DNA of 64,000 bases from Allantophomopsis cytisporea (lineage: Eukaryota; Ascomycota; Leotiomycetes; Phacidiales; Phacidiaceae): NCBI GenBank assembly GCA_024752435.1, contig CP103036.1:248001-312000 (forward strand), read 5' to 3'. The notes beneath the pieces were generated by a model, which had not been told where the DNA came from, searched no databases, and saw only the letters and a program-made list of their open reading frames with translations. Made by a program: the position numbers and the translations under genes. This document shows, piece by piece, positions 23,888 to 38,100 of the stretch. Numbering within the stretch: the first letter of the stretch is position 1; every line of letters begins with the position of its first letter.

Positions 23888-26800
23888 GATCTTTTCTAGG
23901 CTGATGTTTGGAGGTGATGCGGTAGAATTGATGGGGTTCGACAACGATGATGATGGACTGGCGAGCGCTCGGGATAAATGCAACTGGGGGGTATCTCAAT
24001 ACTCGCGGGGCAAGAAGGACAATAAAGAATGACAAGAAAGCACAAGTGCTGTCAATATAATGAATGGAATCACCACATAATAATAGTATAAGGACAAAGA
24101 GGCGAAGCAACCCGAGTCGGTGGAGGATTGACAATTCAGGAATTAGAATGGATAGGTAAATAGGCAAAGTAATGCGCAGTTCGTAGTGGGAAGTGAAATT
24201 GGAAGTAGAAAGCCCTTTTTCTTTCGTATTCCTCGGTAGGAGGAGTAGGAGTAGTAGAAGTAGTAGTATTCGTACCAGTTGCACCAGTGTAGATTGATTG
24301 TGGAGTTTCTTTCTTTTTCCCTTTGGGGCTCTCTCTCTATCCTAGAGGGCAGATGGAGGAATGGAAGAAAGATGAATCTGAAGCGGATGATGAGCAGCGA
24401 GCGGGTTGGAATGGCCTGTAGATGGTCCGTCCGTCCTCTGAGATGGGAGTAAGGATAGGGTTATGGGAGGTTGTTTGAGGATTCTGCTTCTCCTTTCGTT
24501 TGTCTTTTTCTGAAGATTCAAGATTGGTTCGTTCGACTAAGAGATGTGCAAGGAGCAAGGTTTCTTTGAGGGAATGCTTGACCGAATCGAATATTGAATT
24601 CCGGATTTTCCCTTTTCTTTCTTTTGTTTGGTTTTTTTCGTCTTGACTTCCCGTACTTTACTTATGCTTTGCGTATAATTTGTGGAATCTAAATTGTGAA
24701 GCCTGAAATTCAAATTCTTCGTCTTCGAATTCTGGAGACCCTTTCTGGGAGAGGCTTTTGAGTATGAGAATTGGTTGGAAAGAAGCGTTCAGATCGGCCT
24801 TACTTGACGTTCTAGTTTCATTTTGGCTCTTTTACTTTCTTTTGGCTGGGTTCAGTTGTAGTCTTGTCGAGGGGGTGGGTGGTGGATCTGCAGCTGGACT
24901 GGTGGGTTCGCTGGGTTAGGGTGGATTTTGGTTGGATTTTTAGATGGCGGAGACTGGAACGGACTGGTGGAGAGAGAGAGAGAGGCAGTGCGCAAAAGGA
25001 TCAAGTGATGATAGAAGTTCAAAGCGCAGTACTATTGTATGTAGTATATACATTCATGTAAATTACAATATGCTACTAGATAAAACATTGGAGCACGTAT
25101 TAGAGTGATATTTGTAATAAGAACTAAGCAGGCATTATTGCTACTATGAGGCTAGATGAATACAAATGTCTGTCGGATTGTGTATATATATGTACGAAGC
25201 ACGATATACGTAGTAGACACGAGTATGTATTCAACAATCGCATGGCATAGAAGGGTTGGAGATGTGATTTATTCCACATTTACGTATCTGTAATGCTTCA
25301 TAATATATCCATAAAATACTTGACTGTAGCTCCCTGTCCAGGTTGACAATCGTCGATCAACTCTTGTCATGGCAAGAATTTGAACATATGTATCATGCTT
25401 ACGTCCGTGTTATTACTTTTACCTTCCCTCTCCCTTGGTCCCTTTCTTTGACCCCTTCTTCTACTTTACCTGATATGAATCAACAGTACAGCATCAGCAT
25501 CAACATCTTGAGCTCGGTGAGTATTATGAGTACGCTGCCACGGCCGCATCTATTCATAACACCTGCCATCAAGACATCTTCTGAGTCTACTGGCCGTGTT
25601 TCTGATACGCCGTGTTGGCGTATCGATGGTGGCAGTTCCGCGCGTGGCAGGCAGCGGAACATCTTGACAAACCGAGAGGCCGAGAGGACATGGCGTTCAC
25701 TGGCGTTCCTTTGACTCTCTTGGTGCACTCTGGCGTGTTCCCAAGTCCGGCGACTACACGCATCAGCGAACTCTATCAAAGAGATGCTTTCGCCAGACGC
25801 CGAGAGAGGGGGGCCAGGAGACGGGGAACTGCATTTTGCACTTTGCGCTTTGCACTTTGACTGTGGAGTAAGCAGAGGAAACGCAACGCGGATTGTCGAT
25901 ACGTTTCTGAGCTCCTGTTACGAGTAAGAGCCGTGAATATCAACATAGAGATGTTGTTTTGCCTGTCAGCAGAGCATGCGGCTGGGAGACATGTCAGAGA
26001 TAGAGTGCTGAGAGTCCAAATATGGAGCAGGAATGGGGCAATGGGAGACCCGAAAAGGCCATTCTGACGTGCCTGAGTGTGGGCGTATGCGTGTATCCAT
26101 TCGCATCAGACGATGGCTCAAGACAAGTCCCCATTTCTGGCCAGGCGCTCCATTTCTAGCAGTGCCAAGTAGAGGCGGCCAGCATCTCCAGGTTGTCCAA
26201 GCAAATGTCGAGCATCTCGAATGCTACCTTTATCCACCTTCTTGCAGCAGCAGTGTGCATTCTCACGAAGCTTCATAGATTGGCTCATCCTCAATCAGAT
26301 TCGGGCATGCGCGTGTGGAGGACCGTGGCCTGTATTACAGGGGATTGCGCAGGTTGCGTTGCGCAGGTACCTTTCATCCACGCCGCACTACATCACCGCA
26401 CTACATCACAGGGACCACCTCAATAACCTCGACCACGATTTCTCTTCTTGGTGACAATGCTGTTCCAGCTACTGTTGTATAACGCTGCGCTGTGTCCGCT
26501 TGAATCCAGACTGCTAGTCGTATTTGCACCAGGATAGTACAGTCTCGGATTGAGATCTCTTCGATCTTGGTCTCTCTTACAGACAGTCAAATTCAATCAT
26601 TTATTCCGTCCGAGTGACGGCAACATGTACAATAGGGTTCATGGCATCAGACGGAACATGGGCCTCGCAGCAACGTAACAGATCCTACGTACTCAAGTAC
26701 CGAACTTGGAGAAACCCCCTCGCTGTCCTGCAGCCGTCGCTCATATCGCTCATATCGCCCACCAACTTGGAGAATGATTCATGCTGGGAAGTGATTATCG

Positions 26801-29590
26801 ATCCCTCGGACAAGCGCAACAGCAATAGCGGTACGATGCGTTTCCCTCAGACGAACCACCAAACTAAAGCATCATAGCATCAATAAACTCCAACTAATAC
26901 AGCACGGTATCCGATGCTGGTGATTGACATGGTTGAAGGGTGTAGTAAAGTTCAACCAGCTCGGATCATGATCACTGATCAAAGCTGATCTCGGTGCTTT
27001 CTCCCGTCACTTGCAGCAATGTTAAAGTCCCACCTGCACAGAGACCCTGGTTAACCTTTGGTGCCTGTCTCTCAAATGGCTTCTGGAACTATAATTTGTC
27101 TCGTCTCTTGTGTACCGAATATATACGAAATCACGAAAGAATTGAGAAGAGATTCTCTCATATGAATCATTCCCGCACTCTCAGGTACGGAGTAATATCT
27201 GTGAGGACTCATCAACATCATCCAAAACTTCAACTCTGGGACCGGAGGCCCCATTAAAAGTCGTTCATCGTCGTTGGTATGGACCCTGAATTCTCCGATC
27301 CCTCAAAGAACTCTCTTAGGAGAATAATTTGACCACGACCTATTCATACTCTAAACAACAAGAATTACTCACCGTCAATAAACTCTAATCAAAATGCAAT
27401 CACGAGTAAGAAAGCTCAGAATTAACCAGGTCTCAAATGAATTCCAAATTTTTCCGACTTGGATTGACACTGTTCACTTCCCATCTTAGACTTTTCCTCC
27501 GAATATCATGTCTCTATTTAGTGGAGCCGCGAAAAATTGTGAGGAACAATTGAGCTCCTCTTCGGTGCACATCTCCGGTTCCCGCGCGCCCATCATCGCA
27601 TAATCACTTACATTTCAAGCCTATTGCAAGCTTTCGCAATGCTTCCGCATCCTGAAAGTCGACATCATCGGAAAGTCAAAATCGTCTTTTATGTCTTGAA
27701 GTCCCTTCTTTCGACTGCAAGGAGAGGAGCATACGGCGGCGAGACCCATCGTTTCATCAGTCGAATTCGAGTAATTTCTGTCGATACCGGATTTAATAGC
27801 TATGATGTTACTGGTGGAATTTGAACACCTGCAGCTAACTTCACGATTTTCAAAGTCCGTGTTGTACTGTATGTACATATGTGTATGTATGTGCAATACA
27901 AACATTTACGTACAGCGCAGAACATTATGCATATCAAGCATGCAAGCACGTTTTTGCCGAACTCGGAATATCCTTGCACGCAGCATGAAACTGATATCAA
28001 GAGATTTTGCTCTCTATACGTACATACTAGTCTTTTACCACTTTCGCCTCTCTGGGAGGATTCTACCAATATGAAGCAATGCAGATGGCATAATTATTGC
28101 AGTGGATATTCCAATGCTTCCTGTAAAAAGAGAACAAGCCTCTCATCACCTTAATGATCCATCAAGAGATCCACGACCCCACGGGCACTCGGCACTGCCT
28201 CCACACGCTCCAGTATCTTCCCATCCAGTTGGCTCACATCTCTCATTCTCAATCCCAATTGATTCATCAAAAATCATCGCCAGCCATCAAGAACCCCAGC
28301 ATGAATGCGGAACATGCCCGTTAGGATCTAGCTGAGGATCGATCAGCTAGGAACAGGTCTTAGGCGCTACTACTGGTATCCAAAGATCGCTTCCAGCGGC
28401 CCGTGAAGGCTTCACGCCCACGCTGCGTTCTTGTCGCGCCGCTTAGCTATCCACTAAGTCCCTGACTACAAGCCGTACTAAGACACGCTGCTCGTAAATA
28501 TCCACTTCCGCTGGATCAAGCCGAAGGCAATCATCTTTTTTCTCATGGAAGGATCCGTTGGATTTAATGGCGTTTTCATAACGCTGTTGCATGAACTGCT
28601 CATAAAGCTAATGAAATAGACCGGCTTGTCACTTTATCTGCTTATGTGCTACGTAGCTGTCTGTTATGCCGTTCCGCAGGAATCAGACAAGTCATTAAGG
28701 GATATGCGCCAAGGAAAACATCATTTGGCGCAGATATTTCTTTCTTCATATGGCAAGCGAAAGAAAAAAGAGAAGAAAAAAAGAAGAAAAGAGATATTTG
28801 TAGCGATATATACTGTGAGCACATTTGAACCCCCTCAATCCAGGTATGGAGTACATCTTACCATCATCCAACAGTGATCGCTGCGACACGGACATATGTA
28901 AGCCGCCGTGCGCGCTCGACAAATCCTTCCAACGAGGATCTTTTGGACGAGCTTTTGATAGGGGTTGCCCCACACTTTCGTTCTAGAAGGCTTGACATGG
29001 ACTAAAGCGACATCCGAAGAGAACATGAGTGAACAGTGGTACCGAGTCAGCTTTTACAGGGGCATCTCACTAACGCATTCGAGGGCCTACGGTACGCTGT
29101 GACAGTAAGCAGTACAGGCACTCGTGCAGCACTGGTACATATTGTGGAATACACTGTTACTGTTTGTCCATCGCAACCTCAAATTCACTACTGTGGTATC
29201 CATACTCTATCTAGCATCCAATGTTACAGTGACGAATTGAAAGCCGTCTCCTTCTTACTAGGTCCAGTTCCTCGGCGGAGAACATCTCCTGGACTTCTTA
29301 TACATCAGCTGATTCTTTCCCTTACGATTGTGTAGGTTTCCATTCCAATCAATGAAGTAACGAGTTCCTGCAAACCTTTGCAACAATAGCTTCCACCAAA
29401 CCTTTTTTTTCCTGGGGCCCTGTTTGTGACAGAATAGCACGGCACAGAGAATAACGAGTTTCGCATGCTTCGCGGTACTCAGAATGGTAGATGGGGAAGA
29501 CCCATAATTCAACAGTAAACGAGGTAAATCCCCCCCTCTATTTCTTATTACTTTTCATCTGTTTGATTAATCCTCGCACGACACTGCGTT
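23888..29590. other. Gene-poor spacer, left part
   Basis: No supported gene. The first kilobase is the 5' region of the PH-domain gene and probably contains its missing first exon and leader intron. A GA dinucleotide run lies near 24970. Frames elsewhere are short, lack ATG context and show no family motif. Confidence 0.5.
24969..24984. repeat. (GA)n microsatellite
   Basis: A GA dinucleotide run of about eight units upstream of the PH-domain gene. Confidence 0.85.
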
Positions 29591-29860
29591 TCAGGATGGT
29601 GGTGAATATTCTAAATACCGTTGGATTTCCTCTTTCAAATGTCTAGTTTCTGCTCTCGTCTTGGCCTTCAATTTCAGATATTCATCGAGAGACTGATAGG
29701 TTGCTAGGACATTTGGGTGCTTACGTTGTCTGTTCCATTGGTTCAACAGATTTTGGATGTATGTACAGTCGGGAGAAGAGCGACAGCTTCCGATCTGCAG
29801 GTACACGCACAATGAATGGGTCAGGTACAGTACGTACTGACCTAACAAGGTAAAGATCAT
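29591..29860 (-). CDS. Possible small secreted protein (doubtful)
   Basis: An ATG at 29860 opens an 89-residue frame. It starts with a hydrophobic stretch (MIFTLLGQYVLYLTHSLCVY) that could serve as a signal peptide. It then has a charged, helix-prone part including CRSSPDCTYIQNLLNQWNRQ and a Lys/Glu-rich C-terminus. Composition is more protein-like than neighbouring chance frames. A CTGCAG acceptor-like site sits just before the charged part, so the hydrophobic section could be intronic instead. No family is recognised and no neighbour supports it. Confidence 0.22.
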   Translation of the reverse strand: MIFTLLGQYVLYLTHSLCVYLQIGSCRSSPDCTYIQNLLNQWNRQRKHPNVLATYQSLDEYLKLKAKTRAETRHLKEEIQRYLEYSPPS

Positions 29861-32800
29861 GAAGAGCACTGATGGGTTCTCGTAACGATGAGCATGCTTA
29901 CTTACCGCTTGCATATGCACGCGTGCGTTTAAGTAGCATGTGTGGATGTCGTATGCTGTATATATGTACAGACATACATGCGAATGCCTGCAAAGATTCA
30001 AATACTTAGCATTTTGCTAACAAGCGCTCGCATGAGATAGAAGCAAAAGGACTGAAAACAGTATGTTCAATCTGGGCCATGCCACGCTCCCCACTTATCA
30101 GCCCGTCGTATCCTACTGTATGCTGTACACGTACACGTAGTATGATGTACTTATTCTTGGTCCTATCACCCTCTGCTCAACCAACCCCAAGCAAACAGCC
30201 TGTTTCCCCCCTGTATCATCGCCCCATTTACTTTGTTTCGTCGGGACTCACAGAAGAACCGAGTCCACTGGACGTCGTAAGCCTGCAGGTTTGAGTAGAG
30301 TATTGTAAGTGTCATTCATGTGAGAGTGAGATTCCTCACATCTATCCTCTAATCCTGAAGTTACTCAGTGGATGAGCTCCCACAGGTGCATAGCATAAGA
30401 TGGAAATATGCATGGCATAACTCTGAAATCTTGTCTACCATATACCATACGGGATCTTCATCCGTACATACAGCATGCATATGTATAATACCTCATTCTC
30501 CCACACTTAGCTGTCTTTCTGTGCGATATTCTACACTGTTCCATGCTCATCGAGTTCATTGATGCTAAATCTGCATCGTACCGCGCTGCCCGCTTAAGCC
30601 GGACCAGAACGACCTCTGAAGTGAGGAATCTGCATACCCATGTGATGCATATCTGTAGTATCTAGAACCGAAGGAATGCATAGGCGTTCTAGCCACAGTG
30701 CGAAGACGAGCACGTGGAGGTCTGTGACGAATTATTGATGCTTGGGGTGATGGAATGAGATAAGCTTCCTTGCCAATAAGTGCGCTGCTATGAGTGGGTT
30801 TAGAGAGTTGAGATTCGATTTTGGAGGCGGGGAGAGGATTTGGAGGGTTATAATCGTATCGATATGAATGATAGAGTTGGAGTTGTCTAGGAGAGCTTGG
30901 GGAATGCTTGTTTTAGCCCGCGATTGCAGAGTGATAAATGGCGTTAATAAGTACATATTATCCGGGACGAACATCGAGATTCTTGGATGTTTCTTTTATG
31001 ATGCAGTAGAGGAGATAATTATTCATTCTAACTGCTACTTGAATAGCCTTCTTGTAAGACCACTTGCTAGTTGCCCGTATAATATTTCTGAAAGCTACGA
31101 TGCTCTTGAAATCTTCTCTGTCATTCATACTACTTGTGAAGTCTACCAAAGCTGTGATACCATCCACAATACTCCTCACTATTCTTGACTTGGGAACTTT
31201 ATAACCTTCTCACCTTGTGCACGTGTGGTACATATAAAGTTTTACTTGGCCATACTTAGCACAGAACGATGACTAGTCTTCTAGAACTTGACTTCAGGCT
31301 AAAACCCCCATTGATAGGTAGAGCTTTCATGCAATAGGTCCAGGGGAAATACGAACTTTATGTGACGGCTAATTATTGTAAGAATCGTATATGTATCTCT
31401 TGCAGTTGAGCTACAAGATGATATGCATATCACAAACATTGTGATCTGACGAGTCATGATGAAGTGCATACATGGGAGAACATCTTCAAAGGTTATGCTC
31501 ATTCTTGGGCATCCCGGTATGGAAGCATAATAGTAAATATGACAAAAGAAAGTGTTGTGTTTCCTTTCCTTCTACTATTCTCCCGAATCACCAATAGCAA
31601 GTCTTGCCGCGGATCACCCACTGACTCGCCCCAGACCTTTATCAAGACTTGCTTTTATCCAAATGCATATTCATACCTACCGATGTATGTATTCACACTA
31701 GCCAGCAACTTTTACAATAGCTACCCAATCCCTATCCATCCGCCCGCGCCAAGTCAGCCTTACAATCACACGAAAGTCTGGCCCAACACAAACCCAACCG
31801 TTTGCATGCAAGTCATCTTGAAACAGCCACACCAGCCCTCGTCGTAGAAAGAGATTTCTCATTGGAAGAATACCCGCATTGTTCATTCATCCGCAAATAC
31901 AGAGAGTTCAGTCATGGTTCCGCTACGGAATTCGGAGCGCGGTATGACATGTGATAAAGAAACTGCGCAGTAGCGGAAACCTACATTGAAGTCGCGAATA
32001 AATGCCCATTTTACGGGAAATGAACTTTCGGGTATCGGGTATCTGATACGAGGAGAGTTTGGTGATAGTGCAAAGTTTAACTGCCGCTGTTTCCCGAGAG
32101 AGAAATATTCTAGGATTAAACAGATGGATGAAATTTTCGGAGGATTAGGTAGGTGGAATATTACGTTTAGTTACAAGGTGAGTTGACTTAGAGTTGAGAT
32201 GAGGGTGCAGTTGCTTTTTTCGGAATGGGAGAATTTGCGGAGCGTGACTCAAAATATAAAAAGGCGATCGGTTGAGAGTATGAGGATGTCGTAATTCTGA
32301 TAAATAAATAAAATCTAAATACGTGATGAGGTGAAAATCGTGCGCACAAACTAAGATGGCGATCCATAGTTTTGAAATAGCGGTGGAAAAGACTTGTAAT
32401 TGTGCAGACAATCTCCGCAATCTGAAATTGAAAAGTATTTTCCAGAGGATTCAGCGTATCCTAACTCCCATGAGAGATCCACGTGTGGTTCCAATTGAAA
32501 TACATGCACACCGTTGGATACAATTGGGGAGTAGTACCGTTCTGACTCTTGCACTTGAAGTGAGCAGTTTCAGACAGGAACTGCGAAGTACCCCCCCGCA
32601 TACCATGTAACATAAAATCCATAACGCATACACGGAGCTTCTCTCATAATCCAATTGACTATGAGTGGAATGCACATTCCGAATTGTATACATTGAATCC
32701 CATGTGTTGTGACTTGCTCTCAATCGCCGCAACACCATTCAGATTCTCGTCATGATACTTATGCTCCTTATAATTCATACGAAACTGTACTTCTTACTGA

Positions 32801-35159
32801 AGTTGCCTCACTCCAGAGTATCCTCGTAGTATGGACCGCAAAATTTTGTACTGATCTAAAAATCAAAGGTTAGATTGTTTATATACTGCAGTTGATGATA
32901 GTTCTCGTTAGGGGTGAACCAGACTCTCGAATGCCTACCGTATTGTGCAATAAACTCTTAGCTATCTATTCTGTCATCCATTTAGATAGTCATAAACCCA
33001 TCTGAAGTATATGGCACTTGATTATTTGAAGTACTATTGAGTTGCAACATAGTTGTCATCAAAGTCAAGTGTATTCACAATAAATCACCACCTTACGCTC
33101 CCTATTATGTCATGTAGAGAATTTTATAGAGTTTGGTACAAGAAGTAAGATCCTTTATACCTTAGTTGATATATAAATATAGCCTTCATCTTTGTTAGAG
33201 TCACTTATCATCTTCGAGTTATTATTACTATCCTTCCAAATAAAGATATAATAAGTGAATTGAATAATGTAAAATGCGTCAAATTTAGTGTATCGTCATA
33301 TTATTTTATATTACACGTTATAATTGCGAGAACCAATGTATAGTTAACAAGCTTTTGTCAGCTCTTACGTTACTACGTCAAGCATTATAAGACATATCAA
33401 TTACTTGGCGATAGCGTCCGCATGTATAATTTAGACAACACATATCTATAATATTAAGTAAGAAAACATAACCGAATAAGTTGATTTAGAAGGAAGTAGA
33501 CGATAGAACTGCTTGTTAGTTCAGTAATAACCCAGAGCAGACTGCAATCCCAACTGGAAGTCAAACAGCCTTCGACTGCGATGATGGTAGTAAATATCTT
33601 AAAATATTTTCAGCACAAATCACAAGACGCAATTCTACCTACAAATACCGCCTCAAACGGAAATGGAAAATGTAAAATGGAGCACGGAAATCCAGGATTC
33701 TTCTTGGAACAAGTTGATTGAATGCTTGGTCATATGTACGATCTCAAGTGGAACGCGGTTTAATGGCTACAAAACTCAAGTGCTCAACCACTTCACTGTT
33801 CATAATCTCACCACTGTCGCCATTCTCATCATTATCACCAATCAATCATCATCCTCAATCATCAACAGAAGCCTGGTTATCACTCATACAAGAATTGTCT
33901 TGTTCTCTACCGAGAGTATTGTAAAATCACCCATTTGTTCCCAACGCAATACACACCCACCAGACAACATGACTCACCCATACCCAAACCATCACACCAT
34001 CAAGGCCCAGCAAGCCCCAACAAGCTCCACCTGCGCAAATATAAATACACCAGCTCAACCACACCTTCCACCAAGAAATTCTAAATGGAGGAGTCGAAGT
34101 TGATTGCCGGCTTCGATATATCCCAGACCAAGTGCTACGCAAAAGACCAAGTATCATACCCGTCTCGTCATCATGAACATCTCATCACCATCTCTCTAAT
34201 CACCGTCCTCATTCCCATCACCGACCAGATTTCCGCCATTGCAATTGCCGTATTCAGAACTGAGGAGTAAGTCCACGATCTATCACAAGAATCACCACAT
34301 ATGTTTTCGTGTTGATACGATGGAAAACCATGAGGGGCAGAGTTGGAGTCTGAGATAGCTATTTATACATTCTCTGTTGGCGTGCTGCTGCTCCCACTAC
34401 TACATTACAGCAACTACAGCAACTACAACCGCTAAAAGCATATAACAAATCAAGGCGCCGAGGATGTATTTTTACGTAACAATATAACATTACTCGCCGA
34501 GGTATGACCACACATACCGTATAGTATCAAGACACAAAGAAGCAAAGCAATATAAGAGCCTCTCCACTCAAATTCCTCAGCATATGGAAGCCATTCATTC
34601 ACAAGTATCACTCACATTGATTCGCAGCATCACTCACATTCAATCTAGTCGTCACTCACAAAAACAAATATTTCACTCAGTCCTTTCACTCAACCCGTTC
34701 ACTCAACCCGTTCACTCAACCCAATCACTCAACCTCAAAACACAGACAAAAGGACCTCCATTCAAAATCTATCCCCATCTCTCCAATCCCGCAAAAAATG
34801 CCCACAACCCATCCTCCCTCCTTTTCCTCCTCCTCCTCCTTCTCCGCATCCAATACCGCCCCACCCTTCAAATCAACAAACCCACTTTCTCAATCCACCT
34901 CCCATCACCTCCCAACGACCTCCCCAAACCAAAACCAATCACAAAAAAAAAAAAAAATCAAAACTTTTAAATAATGGTATCCCACCAACTCCACCCAAAC
35001 CGAGATACAAACGTATGCACGACACACAAAACAAAAGAAAGAGATAATTAAAAAAAGTTAAGAAATGACAAAGCACCACTCAAGAATCAACACCCCCCTC
35101 AAAGACCAACACCCCTCAAAACCTCAACCCCCTTCAAACCTCAAGTCCACTCAAAAAAT
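29861..35159. other. Gene-poor, AT-rich spacer, right part
   Basis: No gene supported. The stretch around 32,850-33,500 is strikingly AT-rich with frequent stops in all frames. Near 34,560-34,930 the plus strand becomes C-rich and T-poor with short tandem units. The last few hundred bases form the 3' flank of TSC2. Confidence 0.5.
34680..34735. repeat. 13-bp tandem repeat (CACTCAACCCGTT type)
   Basis: About four imperfect copies of a 13-bp unit occur head to tail in the 3' flank of TSC2. Confidence 0.8.
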
Positions 35160-38100
35160 TCAAGTCCACTTCGAGAAATCCAGCGCCTCAACAAGGCTCT
35201 CCTCAGCGCGATCCGGAACCTCCGTGTCACCAGAGATGCTAGTGCCGAGACTCGCTCTTGGCGAGAGGTCATTTGTACTATTAGTAAGGAAAGTAGCGAC
35301 ACTGGCCCTCCTAAGATTCGTAAGGCTATCACGCTGTCGACTCTCGGTAGGCGGCTGTGGCGGCGCATTAGCAGCGAGGGCGTTGAGGGTGCGGTCCTTG
35401 AGCTGCAGGATGCCGCGCAGGCGGTTGCGCCAGGAGCCGACGTGCTCGCCGATGGTGCGCTGCGACCAGACGATGCTGAAGACTGAGGCGTTGAATGCGA
35501 GCAGACGGATGAATTCCGGGAGCGCTTTGAGGGAGACGATTTTGGTTTCGGCGGCGGGTGAGATCTCCGGAAAGCCTGGCTTGGAGAGGACTTGGACTTT
35601 GTAGAGGGCTGTTTCGGCGTAGGTTGACGAGCGGGTGCGGGTTGCTACGAAGGAGGCGCGGGATTCGGGTGTGATTACTATGTTCACGTAATTGAATTCG
35701 GAGGGGAAGGTGTCGAAGCGGAATGGGAGGCCGGAGTTGTTGAAGATTATGTTTACGAAGTCGTTACCGATGTGGCGTTTCTTGCCGATGCATTGAGGGT
35801 CGTGATCAAGATTCGTAGGCATTTGGGTTGTTACGTGGAAAACGATCTCCGTGACTCGATCGCGCCAGCAGAAGGCATATTCACCGTCTGTGTTATACTC
35901 GCGATCCAGTCCCTGTGTATTGAACGTTGCACCGTGAAGCTTTGTCAAAGTTCCAAGCTCAGAGAGGAAGTCGGTATAGTCACTACTACCCATGACGTTC
36001 GACAAGATCTCTACTTCATCAGTTTGATTTTCGCCAATATAAATCACCCCAACTTTATGGCCATCAACGGTAGAACTTCGATCAAAAGTCCTGATCGCGC
36101 GAGTAGTCTGTTCATCATCGAGTAATGGGAGAGGGCGTTGATAAGGATTCTGGCGACTCAACGAATTAAGCTGAAGAAGCAGGTAACTAGGAAGGATAAC
36201 ATTCGAGTCCGAGTGACGACCATCTCGCAGGTTAGCCACAGAAATAGTTTCCTGATGTGGAGGTGGTCGTTCGAATCGTTCTCGCACGATATAACATGAA
36301 GTTCCAGATGGTTGACGTTTCTTGATCTGGGCCCATCCACCTCGGGTTGACTGTTCAATAGTGACAATACTATTACCAACAATCCATCTCTTCTTCAGAA
36401 TCTCACCAAAACGCTCTTCTGTGAAGTCAGGATCAGACTTCGACTCATCGAGATCAGCGAACGCAACACGTTGCATGAAATCGATGGTGACTTGTGCCTG
36501 TTCATCGATCTGCTCTCTTCCAGATGCATCTATGGACACTAGGTTCTTGGTAATCCAGCCAACTTGACCAGCACGATCGGATAATCTCAGAGCAAGGAAC
36601 CAGAAGGTGATGACATTATATGCCAAGGTATAAACGTATTGTGGCAGTTCGTCGGATGTAGCTGGCTGCGGAGTGTTGTCCGCATGATTAGGGCTAGAGT
36701 CCAGCGGCTTTGAACCATCAATGGATCTAGAAGTATAAACTTGACGATGCGCTTCCTTAGTGGATTGATCCCTGACATATTGCAAGTACCTAAAGCAAAT
36801 GCCAAAGATAATTCTGTACTCATCTCCTCGGAAGTTAGAGTACAGGTCCTGCAATCTGGATAAGCATGACAAAAATTCCAAAATATGAACTGCGACGTGG
36901 GATTGAGTGATAATTTGAGACATCTTCTGCAGAATCGTCACGAGAGACTTGCTGGTTGACTGAGGTAGTTCGTGACAGCAGATCGACAATGCATGAATGC
37001 AACATTTCGCAGCTCTTTCCCACGCACCAATACCCTGGATAAAAGTTCTGACAATCTCATCCTCTTCCGCTTTTGAGAAGTGTTCGTGGTAGCTCATGAC
37101 CATGGTCAGTATTTGAAACAAGCATACTGAAACATCGGCTTTACGAAGGCCCGAAGATATAGGTGGTTCAAAAAAGCTATTGGCAATGATCTGTTCACAA
37201 AGTGTGCTACGAAGTGATCGTATTTGTGAGATAGCACCTTTGAAAACAGCGTGGTTGCTAAGCTGGGACGCTAGGTGAACCAGGATGTAGCTGTAAACTT
37301 CCCAATCACATCCTGAACGAATGAGATCAATGATAGTATCCAGCCACATATCCATCCTCAATGCTCCAGGACGATGCTCCGTGATATCCGTCAAAGCATC
37401 TTCAATCTCAGCAGATTGGCTTTCAAGCTTTGGCTTGCTCTCCACTGATCTGAGTTGAGAGCTAGCCCTGCTAGTCACAGGTTCTGGCAAGGCATCCGGG
37501 TCTGGAGACATCCACATCTGATGATTGCGTTGCAGAGTCCTGCTAAGACCACTTGCAGTTCGAACAGCGGCACGTGGAGCTGCTTGAATGTGCTCAAAAG
37601 ATGTACTTCGTCCTCCACGTAAAGCATGTAGATCTCCAGGTCGAGGTGGTCTAGCGCTGTGCGCAGCCTCATCTGCTGCTTGCTTCTTGGCCAGCGATTC
37701 TGACGTACGATACAAGTGGGACGCCAGGCTTTCTGACTCAGTAAACGACGTCAGGAATATACGGTTAGCCCAATCCGCTCGCAATCTGAACAGCAACTTC
37801 ATAGCAGATATACGAGCATCAACTTCGCAGTCGCTCGATTTGACAATCCAAACCAACTCATCAAATGCCTTCAAGGACTTCCGCAAAGACTTCTCCATCG
37901 TTCGCATGAAGATTCGAATAATGCCCTTCGTGATAATGTTGGAAGGCGAAGTTGTTGTAGCGTTGTTCGTCGTCGCTGTGTTTGGTCTGGTCGAACTTGA
38001 GTAGCCGTTCCTCGAGTCAGGTGGAGACATGGGCGACGTTGCTCTGTCCTGTGGCATTCCGTTACGGAGGGCGGACATTATATATTCAAAAGTATCCATA

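Noticed and set aside
23805..24284. Leucine-run frame upstream of the PH-domain gene
   Set aside because: Created by an imperfect AGT/AGG triplet run; overlaps the PH exon in another frame and has no family similarity.
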